A stretch of 64,000 nucleotides of DNA from Nymphaea colorata (lineage: Eukaryota > Streptophyta > Magnoliopsida > Nymphaeales > Nymphaeaceae), in NCBI RefSeq assembly GCF_008831285.2, contig NC_045145.1, forward strand, positions 7,810,802-7,874,801, given 5' to 3'. Within the stretch, counting starts at the first letter, position 1, and every line of letters begins with the position of its first letter. Of this stretch, positions 47,961-60,518 are shown in pieces. The translations under genes and the position numbers were made by a program. Under the pieces are notes generated by a model. It saw only the letters and a program-made list of their open reading frames with translations. It did not search any database and had not been told where the DNA came from.

Positions 47961-50040
47961 GTTAAAAGCAAATCAATATTTCTGACCTCAAATTTATAAA
48001 AATCCCAATTTTAGGGTCTTGATTTCAAAACTCCAAAAGGCCAAGTTATTGACTTTGTGTTAGGTGAGCCTATCTTAAGTGGCCTACAAAGCTTATAATT
48101 TATAAAACATTTTTCCCTTTAAATATAAAAACAAAATAAGTAAACATTAAGAAGTATGAATAGTCAAATATGTGTTTGAATGTCTTGAATAAATGTAAGT
48201 AAATGTAATAACAACAAATAAATTTTGCATATTGATGCACACACTTTCAACATATGGTCAATATGAATTGAGCACTACACGCCTCTTAGTGTATCTAAGG
48301 GGTCAAATCTTAGTCATATATCTAACTAAAGCTAGTTAAGATCATGTGTAATCTCCAAAGAAGATAATATAATCAATGAAACATAAATTTCTACTAGAGC
48401 AATAATATCATTTTCATGAAAGCATTTTCATTAAAATCTTCTCAAAACCATCCCAGCAATCACACTTTTCAAAAATGTATGAGCAAGATTTTATCCTTTC
48501 TCTACCTACATTGTCATAAATCCTTTAGTTTTACCTAAAATTTTCAATCACTTTCCGTATGTTTAAACATTGCTTCGTACACTATTTAAAATTAGACCTG
48601 GGCATCGGACCGGCCAGGCTTGGCGCGGCCCGATAAGAGTCGGGCCCGGGTTGGCTCGACACCCAATACTCGAGCCCAGGCCCAGCCTGGCCCAGCTATA
48701 TTAAAATAAAAAATATATTTTTTAATACAAAATAAAAAAATTTTAATATAAAATACATTTCTAATAATAAAATGTATATTATTATTAAATAAAAATAATA
48801 AAAAATTAAAAAATATAAATAGGGCCCCATCGGGCCTGCCCGAGTGGGCTTTCTCGGGCCCGGGCCCATTGCCCATGCTTATTTAAAATCCTTTAAACCC
48901 ATTCAAATATTTATCTATCACATAACATACTCTTCTTGAAGACAAATACTTTAGCCAAGATGATCCTAGTTTCTTTCAAGACAAACCTTTATAACATCCA
49001 CTTTGTTTCTTAACATTTGTAATTTAATTAACCTAAAGGTTTTCAAATCAAATGAAACACATGATCATATATTTAGGATCTTAAGATAAAATTTGTGAAA
49101 TATATGAAGGAAATAACTTATTCATTTATTTGGCTACTTCCAATATGATTGAGTTCGTACTGATAGACAAGCATGTTTCTTGCACCTTAAAACCAAAACT
49201 CTTGCAAAACTCAAAATATTTTTCAATGTTCACGATAGATTAGACTTTTATAAATTTGTCCCTTTAATGGATTACATTTAAATGACTCAACTTTTAGTCA
49301 TTTATTTTTCATTTATGCAGTGTTCATTGTGTTTTATCCTTTTTTTTTTTCAATCCACAATGTTATATTGTTTTCCCTTTTTAATGTTTAATATTTTATC
49401 TTCTATTACAAGATTAATTTTTTGTAATTTACACTATCTGTTTCAAGTAACATAAGAGTATTTTGGGGTGGTATGTTGGTGAATGATTATTGCATAAAAA
49501 AGTAACCCTGTATTGTGCCTCAAACTATCTCTCATTAAATGAGTCATTTTGTGCACTCTAACATTTTTAAGAATCTACCTCATTAAAAATCCAACAAAAG
49601 GTTCATCCAAATCAATTGGTTTTTTGAACATAGAAATTATCACTAATACGATTTTACATGTAAAAATCTTAAAGTGTTTATGTATTCTAAAATTTTTTAA
49701 AGGAAAAAATATAGAATTTCTCTCAAAGTTAGTAAATCAACACAATTATCTTCATTTCATGTATTTATTCTTGGTTAAATAATAATATGAACTTAATATT
49801 AAGTCTGGTCACCTTCCATTAAAGATATAAATTATTTCATCTATAGAATTTGTATTCTAAGCTTAATAAGGTAATTTTCATATTACCTTATTTTATAAAA
49901 AACTGGTTGTTGAATTTAAAAGTAGTTGATTGTCTATTTAGAGACAAAATGGATGTCTGGTAGCATATTGAGATCATCTCGAGTTAATATTTCATTGAGC
50001 TGACCTTTTTAGCAACACTTTGCGTAATCATCGAAGATGG
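47961..50040 (+). repeat. ancient ~2-kb duplication, copy A
   Basis: AT-rich non-coding sequence that aligns along its length with 53338-55110 in the same order and orientation. Anchor blocks: TTAGGGTCTTG, GAGCCTATCTT, TTTTGCATATTGAT, CAAATCTTAGTC, AAATCCAACAAAAGG and AGTAGTTGATTGTCTATTT. By eye identity is roughly two thirds to three quarters. It is interrupted by a 289-bp element at 48593-48881. It begins directly after the PIF/Harbinger right end. Confidence 0.8.
48593..48881. mobile_element. small hAT-like TIR element (MITE)
   Basis: 289 bases with GC-rich ends (GGGCCCGGG motifs) and a pure AT core. Left end TAGACCTGGGCATCGG; right end, read inwards on the other strand, TAAGCATGGGCAATGG, i.e. 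imperfect terminal inverted repeats. It is flanked by the 8-bp direct repeat TTTAAAAT (48585-48592 and 48882-48889), a hAT-sized target duplication. The duplicated segment copy B has a single TATTTAAAAC and no insert here, which marks the insertion precisely. The long open frame on the minus strand is composition-driven. Confidence 0.75.
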
Positions 50041-50592
50041 CTGTAAGATGAGAGAAGCTTTAAAGCCCAAAGTATTTACAGAATCCATTGGATGTGGCTG
50101 TTATAGGTCACCTTTAGTAAAAAAGTTTGAAATGAGTGAGGAAGAAATTATAATTTTCATTCATCTAAAAATATTTGAAATGTTAAGCATTAAATAAAAA
50201 TTAAAAATACCATAAAATCAGAAAAAAATGAACAAACATAAAAAAATGTCATAATAAATGAACGGTTAAGAAAAAAACAAAAAATGATAAACTATTAAAA
50301 TTTTAAATAACCCTATGTGCTCCTTAAATTAATAGTCTTCTCATTTATAACAAATTTGAGGTCATATCTTTTACAAAGAGAAAATATAAACAAAAACAGC
50401 CTTAAAAGAAGATTTTTTGAATGCATTTTCTGCAACTCTTCATGGTTTCTTGAACAACATTATGGAGGTTGTGACACTATATGCATGTTGTCTCATTCTT
50501 GCTAAAAATAATATACAATATGTCTTCAAGAACTATACACATGTTGTCTATCTTCTTGATAAAAAAATTGCAATTAGAAACCAGAGCATTTG
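50041..50592. other. no gene seen
   Basis: AT-rich sequence beyond the end of duplication copy A; short frames only. Confidence 0.5.
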
Positions 50593-51319
50593 TGTCACGG
50601 GCTGACTTTTTCAAGCCTTGTTCGGCCTGTGCGGCACCGAAGGTTTCCCCAAAGCCTTCGACTAGCCCGACTCTCTCTTGAGTTAGCAGAAGCGTTCATC
50701 TATCCTTTGGGACTGTGGACTAGACAAGGAGTGCAAAACACTCGGCACATCATCACCCATGTTTATCCTATTGCAGGCCATCAGTAAGTCGTGGCCATGA
50801 GGCCATGTTAGAACTTCGTCATTCCTCCAAGTGTCTATCTACTTCTATATGAAATCTGGATGGGGGTAGACTTTCCTTGGGAGGAAGTCTCCAGCTGAAG
50901 CTAGTTGACGACTATATGTCATTAAGTAAGATGGTCGACCATCGCCCAACTCGACGATGAGCATTCACTTGCTCATCCCCGCGTGACTCTACGTGGTTAT
51001 GGAACACAGCATATGCGCCCACTGAGAGAATTGCCCCTAACCCACGCGCACCCCCTTGCGCATCCAAACGCTACGCGTGGGAAACTCATCTGATTCCCCA
51101 ACAACGGACTTGCACTTCCAAAGGGACTGTTCACCATGATGCATTTATGCGCTTCGACTCTGCACCACCATGCTGCACATTCCACGTGCATTGCTTTCTA
51201 CTTGACTTAGCGTTCGATTGGATCTCACATGCTTCCCGAGCTATGCCTAAGCTGGCCAAGCAGCATATCCTTCTACTGGCTTGGTCGGGCCAGACACAGC
51301 GACAACAATTTGAATGACA
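50593..51319. mobile_element. possible solo LTR
   Basis: A 727-bp block of markedly higher GC than the AT-rich DNA on both sides, beginning TGTCACGGGCTGAC and ending TTTGAATGACA, so it starts TG, ends CA and has inverted TGTCA/TGACA ends. No convincing 5-bp target duplication was found (ATTTG against CTTAC), and no primer site or polypurine tract is attached. It could instead be another kind of insertion. Confidence 0.35.
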
Positions 51320-53337
51320 CTTACAAAATTGGGTGATTCGAGTTGAATCACTCAATTATGACTCGATTTCAACAATTCATACAAAAAAGTTTTTGACATT
51401 TGGTAAACTTTGAATTAGCCACTATGACTTCGTAAAGTGTTGATTCAATTTGAATGAATTGATTTTGACCAAATCAAAGTGGTTATAATAATCCTAATGG
51501 TAGGTTGCTAAAATCTTCTTTGTTATGACATCAATAATCATATAAAAGATCACAAAATACAAATAAAATATTTGTACTCAAACATACACATTCCAAACAT
51601 TCATAACTAGTCAAATATTCATACCAAATAAACAATCCAAACATCATTAGCTTTTGTAACAAAAAAACAAGAATAAAATTTATTTAAAATGGAATTTAAT
51701 TTTAAAGTCTTTTCCTATAAAAAATATTTTAAATCAACTGCTACCAAAATTACGTTGGACTTCTAGCTTAGTCATTATTGAAGAAGTTTTCTCAGTCTCA
51801 ATATCAGACTTGTGTTTGTTTCCAACTTCTTCCACTTCCTCTTCCTCATGGTCAATCACAAAAAAATAATGTATAAAAAGGTACAAGCAGCTCAAGGATG
51901 ATGAATTGCATAATCAAAAGACTCACTATTGCTAATGAAATTCTGACCATTGGAAGTTAAAAACAAAATGAAGATGAATTTATGAGAGAGAGAGAGATTT
52001 TTAATTTTTAGAAATTGACCTTTATAGAGTAAATGCAACGCTAACTACTTCAAGCCAATTGTGAAAGTAACCCCTGTAAGTGTAACTCTTAGTTAAATAG
52101 TTAGATATATATAAATGGGAGGGATGATATTTTTTAAATTAAATAATAATTAAAAAATAAACATGACATCAAGTGCATATGAAAGGAGGACATTCAAATC
52201 TTAATTACAAGGTAAACTATTGGAAATTAAATAAACATGCAATGGTGGCAGTAAGACTCAGAGGCAACATTGTCATTTGAAATTTTTACAAGGTGTTTTG
52301 ACATAATGGCTTGCAGTTAATCATGAAACAAAAATGAAAAGAAGGGGAGCATTGCCGGCTAGACTAAAAGCATGCATATAGAAAGAGAAAAAAAAAAGAG
52401 CATGGACCCTTAACCAGGGTTATCCTAAAGTAATTTCACAAACTAACGCATGATTTCTACATGAAGAAAAACACATAGACAGGCAATGAAAGTGAAAAAA
52501 GTTGCATAATGAAAAACATATAGGGGGACAAGTAGAGATAAACAAATATATAGAGACAACAAAAATTCAATCATAATTCATGAATATATAAAGTATATCA
52601 TTTATCATAAAAATTCATCAAAAATATAATGTTTACCTTGAGAACAGAATCATTATTATAAAGTACAAGACTTACCATACCACAAGTTATAAGCTCTGCA
52701 AATTAGAAATGTAAGGTTGCCAGAGATAGATAGAACTAAATGTAGGAAGGTACACAAATAAATGCAAATCAAATACTACTATATATTAACCAAGAGACCA
52801 ATAAGTCTTTCCAAACTAAAAAAATTGATAGCAAACAATCAATGTTATGTTATTGTTACATATATTGATTGGATATTTTCTAAAATTGAACAACAATATA
52901 AAATTGGAATGACAAAAATATATTAATTGTATTCATTTAAAAAATTAACAACATGATTGCTTGAAAAGGTCATTGAGAAGACCTCTTCTGAAACTCCCCT
53001 TTCTAAGTTGCGATGAGCTCACAATTCAACATTGTGTTGCCCCTTTAAGAAATAGATAGACAATTAAAAATAGTCAAAGAAAAAAAAAACGATTTAGTAT
53101 AGTTGTTAACACTTTGACATCAAATCTGAATAAAAACCATCAAAACCTACACATAAATAAAAAACAGCCATTGTAAGAATTTTATTAGATTTAATCAAGA
53201 TGCCAACCAAATACCAATTGGATTTTGTGTACTGTTATTAGGTGGATTTCGTTTAAGTTGGTGGATGCAACAAGTTAATGGGTTTCTTCCTTCAAGTTTC
53301 AAAAACATTATACTTTATTTAAAATCAAACACCTTAA
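51320..53337. other. AT-rich, no gene seen
   Basis: Only a minus-strand Glu/Lys-rich stretch near 51735-51860 looks faintly coding; no domain is recognisable. Confidence 0.5.
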
Positions 53338-55110
53338 TCTTAAGAGCAAATCTCTATTTTCAACCTTAGACTTATGAAAATTCCTATCTTAGGGTCTTGC
53401 TTTGAAAAGTCTCAAATCCAAATCCTAAGTATTTATGCTCTTGATTTATGTCAAGAGCCTATCTTGGGTAGCGCACAATCCTATAATTTCCAAAATCATT
53501 TTCTTTTAAAAACAAAACAAATAATGCTAAGAAACATGAAACATGAATGATGAAATATGTTTGAAATTTTAAGTAAGTGTAGATGAATATGACGATAAAA
53601 AATAGATTTTGCATATTGATATACACATATTACATATATGATCAACATGAATGGAACAATATACATCTCCTGGTGAACCTTAGGAGCCAAATCTTAGTCT
53701 GGCTAAGGAAGAGTGAGACTAATTCTTAAGATCCAAAAAGTACAGTATATCATTAGTCAAACAGCCAAAATATTCTCACAATCCGTCAATCATGCTTTTC
53801 AAAAACACTTGAGCAAGATTTTGGCTCATTTTAACCCACTTTTTCATAAATATTTCAACTTTGTTTGAGATATCCAATCACTTTCCAGTTTCTGAACATT
53901 GCTTCACACAATATTTAAAACTCTTTGAAATCATTGCAAATGTTTATCAAAGAAATCACTTAATATGATTTTGTTGAGGACAAACACTTAGCCAAAGTGA
54001 AACCTAGTTTCATTCAAGGCATCTGTTTAACATCTTCTTTCACTTATAATATTTGATTATTTAATTAGCAAAAAGGTTCTTAAATTACATTTAAAAACAT
54101 CATATATAAAAATCTTAAAATAAAACTTGATGATGTTGATATATGCAAAGGAAACAACCTAGCCCTTGGTTTGGTTACTCTCAAAAGAGTCAAGTCTCTT
54201 ACTAATAGGCAGGCCTGTTTCTTTTACTTTCAAAACAAAGACCCTTTCAAAACTCAAAACAAGTTTGAGACATTTATAATTGTCATCACTTCTATAAATT
54301 TGTCACTTGAATGGATATCACTCAAGGACTCAAATTTGAATAATTAATTTTTACCTTTAGGCAAATTTTCATCAAGTTTTACTTGTTGCCTTTTAATCCA
54401 CAATGTTTTTTATTGTTTAACATTTTGCCTTTTTATTACAAAATAATATTAAATTTGCATAATTTAGACTATTTATTCAAATAACATAAGAGTATTTAGG
54501 TGTAGTTCACATTTAAGGTAGTGCAAACTAAAAAATGAGAATAGAGACCAACTCATTGGGATCTTAAAGTGGGATGTTGGCAGTTATTTGAAATATTGGA
54601 ACGATTGTTACATTAAAAAGTGATCTCATATTGTGTCTCAAGCTATTTTTCTTATTAAAAACATAATTTTATATATTCTAACATTTTTTTAAGAATGAAA
54701 CCCATTGAAAATCCAACAAAAGGTCCACTCAAATCAAATAATTTTTAAAAATAAAAAATATCACAACTACAATTTTATATGTAAAGATCTTAGTGTTCAT
54801 GAGTTCCAAATTTTTTAAGAGGGGAAAAAAGCTAGTATATCTCCCAAAGCTATTAAATAAGCCCAGCTACCTTTGCTTCACTTATTTATTCTTCATTAAA
54901 CAAACAATATCAACTCAATATTGAGTCTGACCTTTTTCTTTAAGACATGAATTATTTCATCAATAGATTTGAATTCTACACTTATTAAAATGATTTCTGT
55001 ATTACTTTTTTCTATGGAGAAATTGTTGTCTTAAAGTAGTTAACTATCTATTTGCAAATGAAATGGATGAGAAATTTTTTAAGTTGAACTTAATTGAGAT
55101 ACAAATATAG
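53338..55110 (+). repeat. ancient ~2-kb duplication, copy B
   Basis: Direct-orientation partner of 47961-50040, lacking the 289-bp element. The alignment starts CTTAAGAGCAAATC and fades after GTAGTTAACTATCTATTTGC (about 55050). Confidence 0.8.
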
Positions 55111-55786
55111 TTAACTAACTTATTAATTAATGGATTGATAAGGTTAAGTAGCGTCAAACATTCATTATCTGTAATAAACTTAATAACATTATTTTTGAGC
55201 TATAAAGTAAGCCACAACTAGCTTGCTCTACTTCTTGCTTAGTTGAGCTTTTAAATTAAAGTTTGTTTGCATTTAACCCACATAGAAAATGATTTAGGGC
55301 AAGCTAGCTTCAGTAATATTCAACAATAACTACTTTGTTCTATATATATGTCTATTCTATTTGAAATGTTGGATTGTGTATTATCACATGATCCTGAGCT
55401 ACATGTGTGGGAAGTGTGCATGTAGGGAAAAAAAGGGCAGGCGAGCATGTTTCCAGTTCAAATAACAAATCAAAGTCTAAATGTTACTCAAAAGTATAAT
55501 TATTTCATTAGATGTGCACATATAATCATGTTAACTTCGTTAATGAAAAGCTTCAAACATGGAAAATGATGGACCATTTATAAATGAAATGGACATGAAT
55601 ATGAATGCAAATATAAAGCTTTGACCTAAAACTATTTTCACATATATTTTGCCATCAGACCCAAACCTTATCAATCTACAAATTTCATATGCGTTTTTTT
55701 AGTAGAAACATTTGTTATTTCACATATAATCATCAATCTATATCACATAAGAGTCTTGTATGAGATGTAGTTAAATTTATAATGAC

Positions 55787-55826
<40 letters not shown>

Positions 55827-57367
55827 GCCAACAAAATGTTTTACATATATATAATTAACTACTTAATAGAAAAAAGTAGCAAGCACTAGATGCTTTCACG
55901 AGTGATTGTAAGTAAATTTGATCATAAAAGGGGATGAACAAGTTTAGCCAATTAAACTCATAGATGATAATAGAAGTACTTGTGGAGCAATATAAACATG
56001 GAAAACTAGTAGAAATTTCCATGGCAGATGGAATCCAAAGGAAAGAAGACTAGCTTCTCTGGTACTTGCTTGAGACATATGGTGGTAAAACCTCTTAAAC
56101 TTGTTACTTGCTATAAGTTATACATTTAGCTTGCAGAAATAGTTACTTCATAAAATCTTAGTCATTCTTGTTCAAATGCTTGGTTTGCTAACAAAATATT
56201 CCTATTGAAATGCCTCATTCTATCATATCCAGCATCAAGCAACTCATGTTTCTCAAAGAAGACAAGTGAACGGACTCAAACCTGGCGTTTTAAATTCTCC
56301 TTTCATTATCTTCTCTGTACACTGTGATTCAACACTGTTAAGAGGTAGACTGCTTAATGGCTTCATTGTCGAGTCACCACCAACCTTTATAAGAAGAACA
56401 TGTGGCTTTTAATTGTGAAACCGTACAACTCTCACATGCAAATAATTTCCTCTAAACTTGCTTTCATAAGCTAATTCCTAATGGGTTTTAACCAGTTCAA
56501 ATTAGCCTATCCTTGGCAGTAATAAACGAAGCTGATGAGGATATGGCAAAACTTTTGAAGCACTAAAAGAAGAAGAAGATGATGCTGTTTAATGGAGGCT
56601 CTACCATGTTCGAATAGGAAGTGAGCGTGAGACTTAAAATGGTGTGTTTTAGACGATTTTTTTCCACCATTCAAAATTGCCACAATAAATAATAATACAA
56701 TTTTATGTTTCACGCTTTAACGACAAAGAAGTAAGATTGCAGTGGTGACCAAGAGACGGGCATGCACTCAATACTGACAGGAGGCGAGACTCGGTATTTG
56801 GAGTTCTGCAACTTTTGAGCCAGCGCATTCAAGATCCAAATTCCCTACTTATTTCAGCTGACCCGAACCCAATCATTCACGCACCTGCTGACGATCACGG
56901 GACAAATTTTACGGCTACAATTGGGCATCTGCGTTTCCAACTCCAAGGACAAAAAGGTCCAGCTTCATTCTCACCATGTGCAAATCGTCCTACCCTTATT
57001 TCCCGATATCATCAGGGGCAAGACAGTAATTACATGGACGGCAAACGAACCAGACCAAGCTTCGACCCTACCGAACCCTCGGCCGAAGCCGTCCATCTCA
57101 CCTTGCCTCTTACCCTCGCCGGCCCGTCCGTTGCCTCTCAGGTCCCGAACATATACCTACGCCACAATCATCTCTAATGCCGTATGCTGTATCGACCGTA
57201 CGATCGGAATCTCCTTCCAAACCCTTCTAGGGTTTGCCTCCCCCTAGATCCCGTCCCCAATTTCGGAAGCCTTTTGCCTCAAGGGTTTCGATGCCGTAGC
57301 GCGCGATCCGCACCGTCGCCGATAGATTCCGACCCATCCACGCAGATCGGACATCTCTTGTCTCTCC
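55111..57367. other. ADA2 upstream region; no other gene seen
   Basis: AT-rich to about 56750, with a (TA)n run at 55790-55823. From about 56800 the sequence turns GC-rich and CT-rich (TCTCTTGTCTCTCCATGG just before the start codon), as is typical of the promoter and 5' UTR of a plant housekeeping gene. No TATA box is obvious. Confidence 0.55.
55790..55823. repeat. (TA)n microsatellite
   Basis: About 16-17 uninterrupted TA units in AT-rich intergenic DNA. Confidence 0.95.
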
Positions 57368-60300
57368 ATGGGCCGATCGAGAGGAGTCCCCAACTCCGGC
57401 GACGAAGATCCGCACCAGAGGTGAGTTCTTGCCGTTCGTCGCGCCCTCCGTCCTTCCTCTTACAGGGCTAGGGTTTCCTCCGGATGCCGGAATTTCGGAA
57501 GTCCGCACGCTAGGAAAGGATTGCGCCTGCGAGTTTTTGGCTTCCGATCGTTTCGCAATCGATTGGATATCATTTTTATTTTCTTTTCTCACAAATTGTT
57601 TCCGTGCTCGATCGGTGCGAATTTTACATCTCTTTTCCCCTTTCTGGCCGATTCCGTGATTTTTTGGTTCCCGAAAATGCCCCTCCCCGGTCGTCCTTTC
57701 GTTCGCGGAACCGATTTTAACGTGTACTTGTCGGTGAAGTTAACGCGATATTAAAGCTGTTTTTGCTCTCCGGTACGATGAAGGGACGGAATGTTATGGT
57801 ATGACCGTATGGGTTGTTTTTTTTTTTAATTTTTTTTATCTCGAAGGAAATCCGTTGTTCTGATGTGGAGGGGCGAGGGTGGGAGGGCACCTTCGTGATA
57901 TTTTATAAAGTGAGGGGTAATCATGGAGCTGGCCATTGCATGGAACCGGCCCTATTGCCTCCGAAGTGAATCGGGTTTCACAGCTTAACGAGTCGCCTGA
58001 ACGGGGCCACTGGGTCCTGACGATGTGGTTTAAGTATGGTCCGTGACGCCTTTGTCCCTTTCATCAAGAGGCTTCGCCGGAGTCTCATGGTCACGTCCGG
58101 TACGAGTCCGAATCTGCGGGTTTCAGGGTCTCGGCGCGAAATTTCGAACTTTTGGGCGAAAGGCGGGGGAAAGACATTCCGAAAATTCGTTGGGGGAGAA
58201 CAACTATGCAGTCTGGTCCCCCTTGCTCGGACGAGGGGGACAAAAGAGTTCTGCGAGGATGGTGCCCATGCCGCCCTTCCCACGTAGAGATTGATGGTGT
58301 TATGTGGTTGGTCTTTTTTTGATGTTTGCGGCACCATGCGTCGGCCATCGATCAGGTGGGTGGTCAATGTAGCTTCCCTGAATGCATTTTCTGTTTGACC
58401 CTTATCTACAGTATATTTTTCCCAATTTTTTCGCGTGAAGTTCCTTTCGCACTAAAGGTATGAGACTCGTGGATGTTTTGGGACCTATATGTTTAATCCC
58501 TTCGTAAGTTCCTGCTTAGGCGAAGGTGATATTTGGGGTAACTGATATTGGTTAAAAGATGGCATTTCGCTTTAGGTGGCACGCCCGACTACTAAAGAAG
58601 CTGTGCGAAATGATGCCTGCCTATGTAGACGCACTTTCATGAGAAAATACTCTTATGTAATAGTGGTTTGTTTTCATGAAGTTATGCAGTATGTGTTGGA
58701 AGCCGGATGATGTTTTGCTCTGCATTACCCATGTACTAATCTGTACGTGTTGCTTGCTTTGTTAATCATGGTGACTTGAAAGGTAAACATGGAGCTTGCA
58801 CATGCTGACGTGCTGCTGAACCTAGTAGCGAGTGATCTGAGATTAGGCCAATATGAGGTTTGTGGATGAGTATCAGTTTGTCGCTTCTAGGCAGTGGATA
58901 GTAGCCTAGATGCTCGACAAAGTCAGCTTGGCAGTCCAAGCTAACAAAACCTTCATTTTAGACGTTTAACTCTAAAAATTAACGTTTTTTTGTTCTATAT
59001 TATAGTATATTGATTACACGGAGTTTTCCCTACTTTGCCCCTTTTCTCCTTATTTTTCCTTCTTGTTACATTCCCTTCCGTCCCTCCTTCTTGCTGAATA
59101 GAACTGCTCAAGTCTTGCCCAGGTGCTTCTAGGATATTTTGGGAGTCTGCCACCTAGCGCTTTTAATAATTCATATATGCTAGGGTGCGTGCTCGAAATC
59201 ATTTGAGATTGCCTGGTAGTGATGGCATCTATTTTGAAAGAACAGATGGACTTTGCTGTAGAAATTCAAATGGTTTGGAATTACCTAGTAATGAGAGTAT
59301 GCACTTTGATAAAACAAATGGAATTTGCTGCATGAGTTCAAGCATAAAAGATACTGAATTCCAAAGAAGATATCATGATTTTGTTATTGTTTCAACTTGG
59401 TTAACTTGATGGTGGAAAGAGACATGATATTTGTAAGAACTTATGAATCGTATGTCATGATGGCTACCACAGTTTTTATGCAGTAGGAAGAGAAGAAGCA
59501 ATGGAGAGCAATACACAAAAAGAACCAACAACCATACAACCAGGCGTCCCCTAATCTCATTTAAGTTGTGTTACATATATACATGGACTGAATAGTCCAT
59601 AACCTAAAGAGTCAATAACAATCCCACCTTTATGCACAGGCCGTATATAATGCAAAATACTGGATGCCATGGATCTGGTCCATCTGGACCCAACCTAGAT
59701 TCAAATACCTCTTATTACCCTTCCTCAAGTTGCGGATTATATTGAATCATGTATAACTTGTCATTTAAGGACCAAAGCTGATGCTTTTTAAACCTTTAAT
59801 GAACAAGTCAACGACTTGGCTTTTCTATTTGAACGTGAGGAGGCTTGGTTTCTTTGTCTTCAACCTTATATTTGATAAAGTGTTGATCTACCTCAATATG
59901 CTTTGGGCAACTATGATGTATAGGAAAATAAACAATGTCAATTGCACTTTGATCATCATACAATAAAAAAGTTCAAGAAAGTATTTTTCCTACATTGGCC
60001 AATAGATGTGTAATTGTCATAGATATCGTGAGATTTTTGAAAAACTTGTGATAGTTACGTGAAAAACAAATAAGACCAAAAAATGGAAAAATCTCATGAG
60101 ATTTTGAAAATCCTGACAAAAATAACATATTTCATTTTTTTGCTATTTTTTGTGATTATTAGTCTCTCATTTATTTTAAATCTCTAATTATTAGGATTTT
60201 TCGTTTTTTTAAAATTTGCTGAGAGTTTTCCCAAAATTTCCCTGAAAAAAACAACTTTGTTAAAAAATATCTTGAGAAGAACCTTGCTGATGTTTTCCTG

Positions 60301-60487
60301 ATAACAATATTTGTCACAATGGTGTGTACACTATGTTGCTTTTGCTATCTTAGCTGCCATAGAATCACATTCAGCTTCATTCTTATATCTTTCAACAAGC
60401 CTTTGTTATTTGCTACTTTATGATATCTTATGTCACATAGGTACGGGATATGGGTGCAGAGCATTTCCACAAAACATGGGGATACCA

Positions 60488-60518
<31 letters not shown>

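Noticed and set aside
48592-48876. 94-residue minus-strand frame
   Set aside because: Produced by the GGGCCC-rich ends and AT core of the 289-bp TIR element; no protein-like features.
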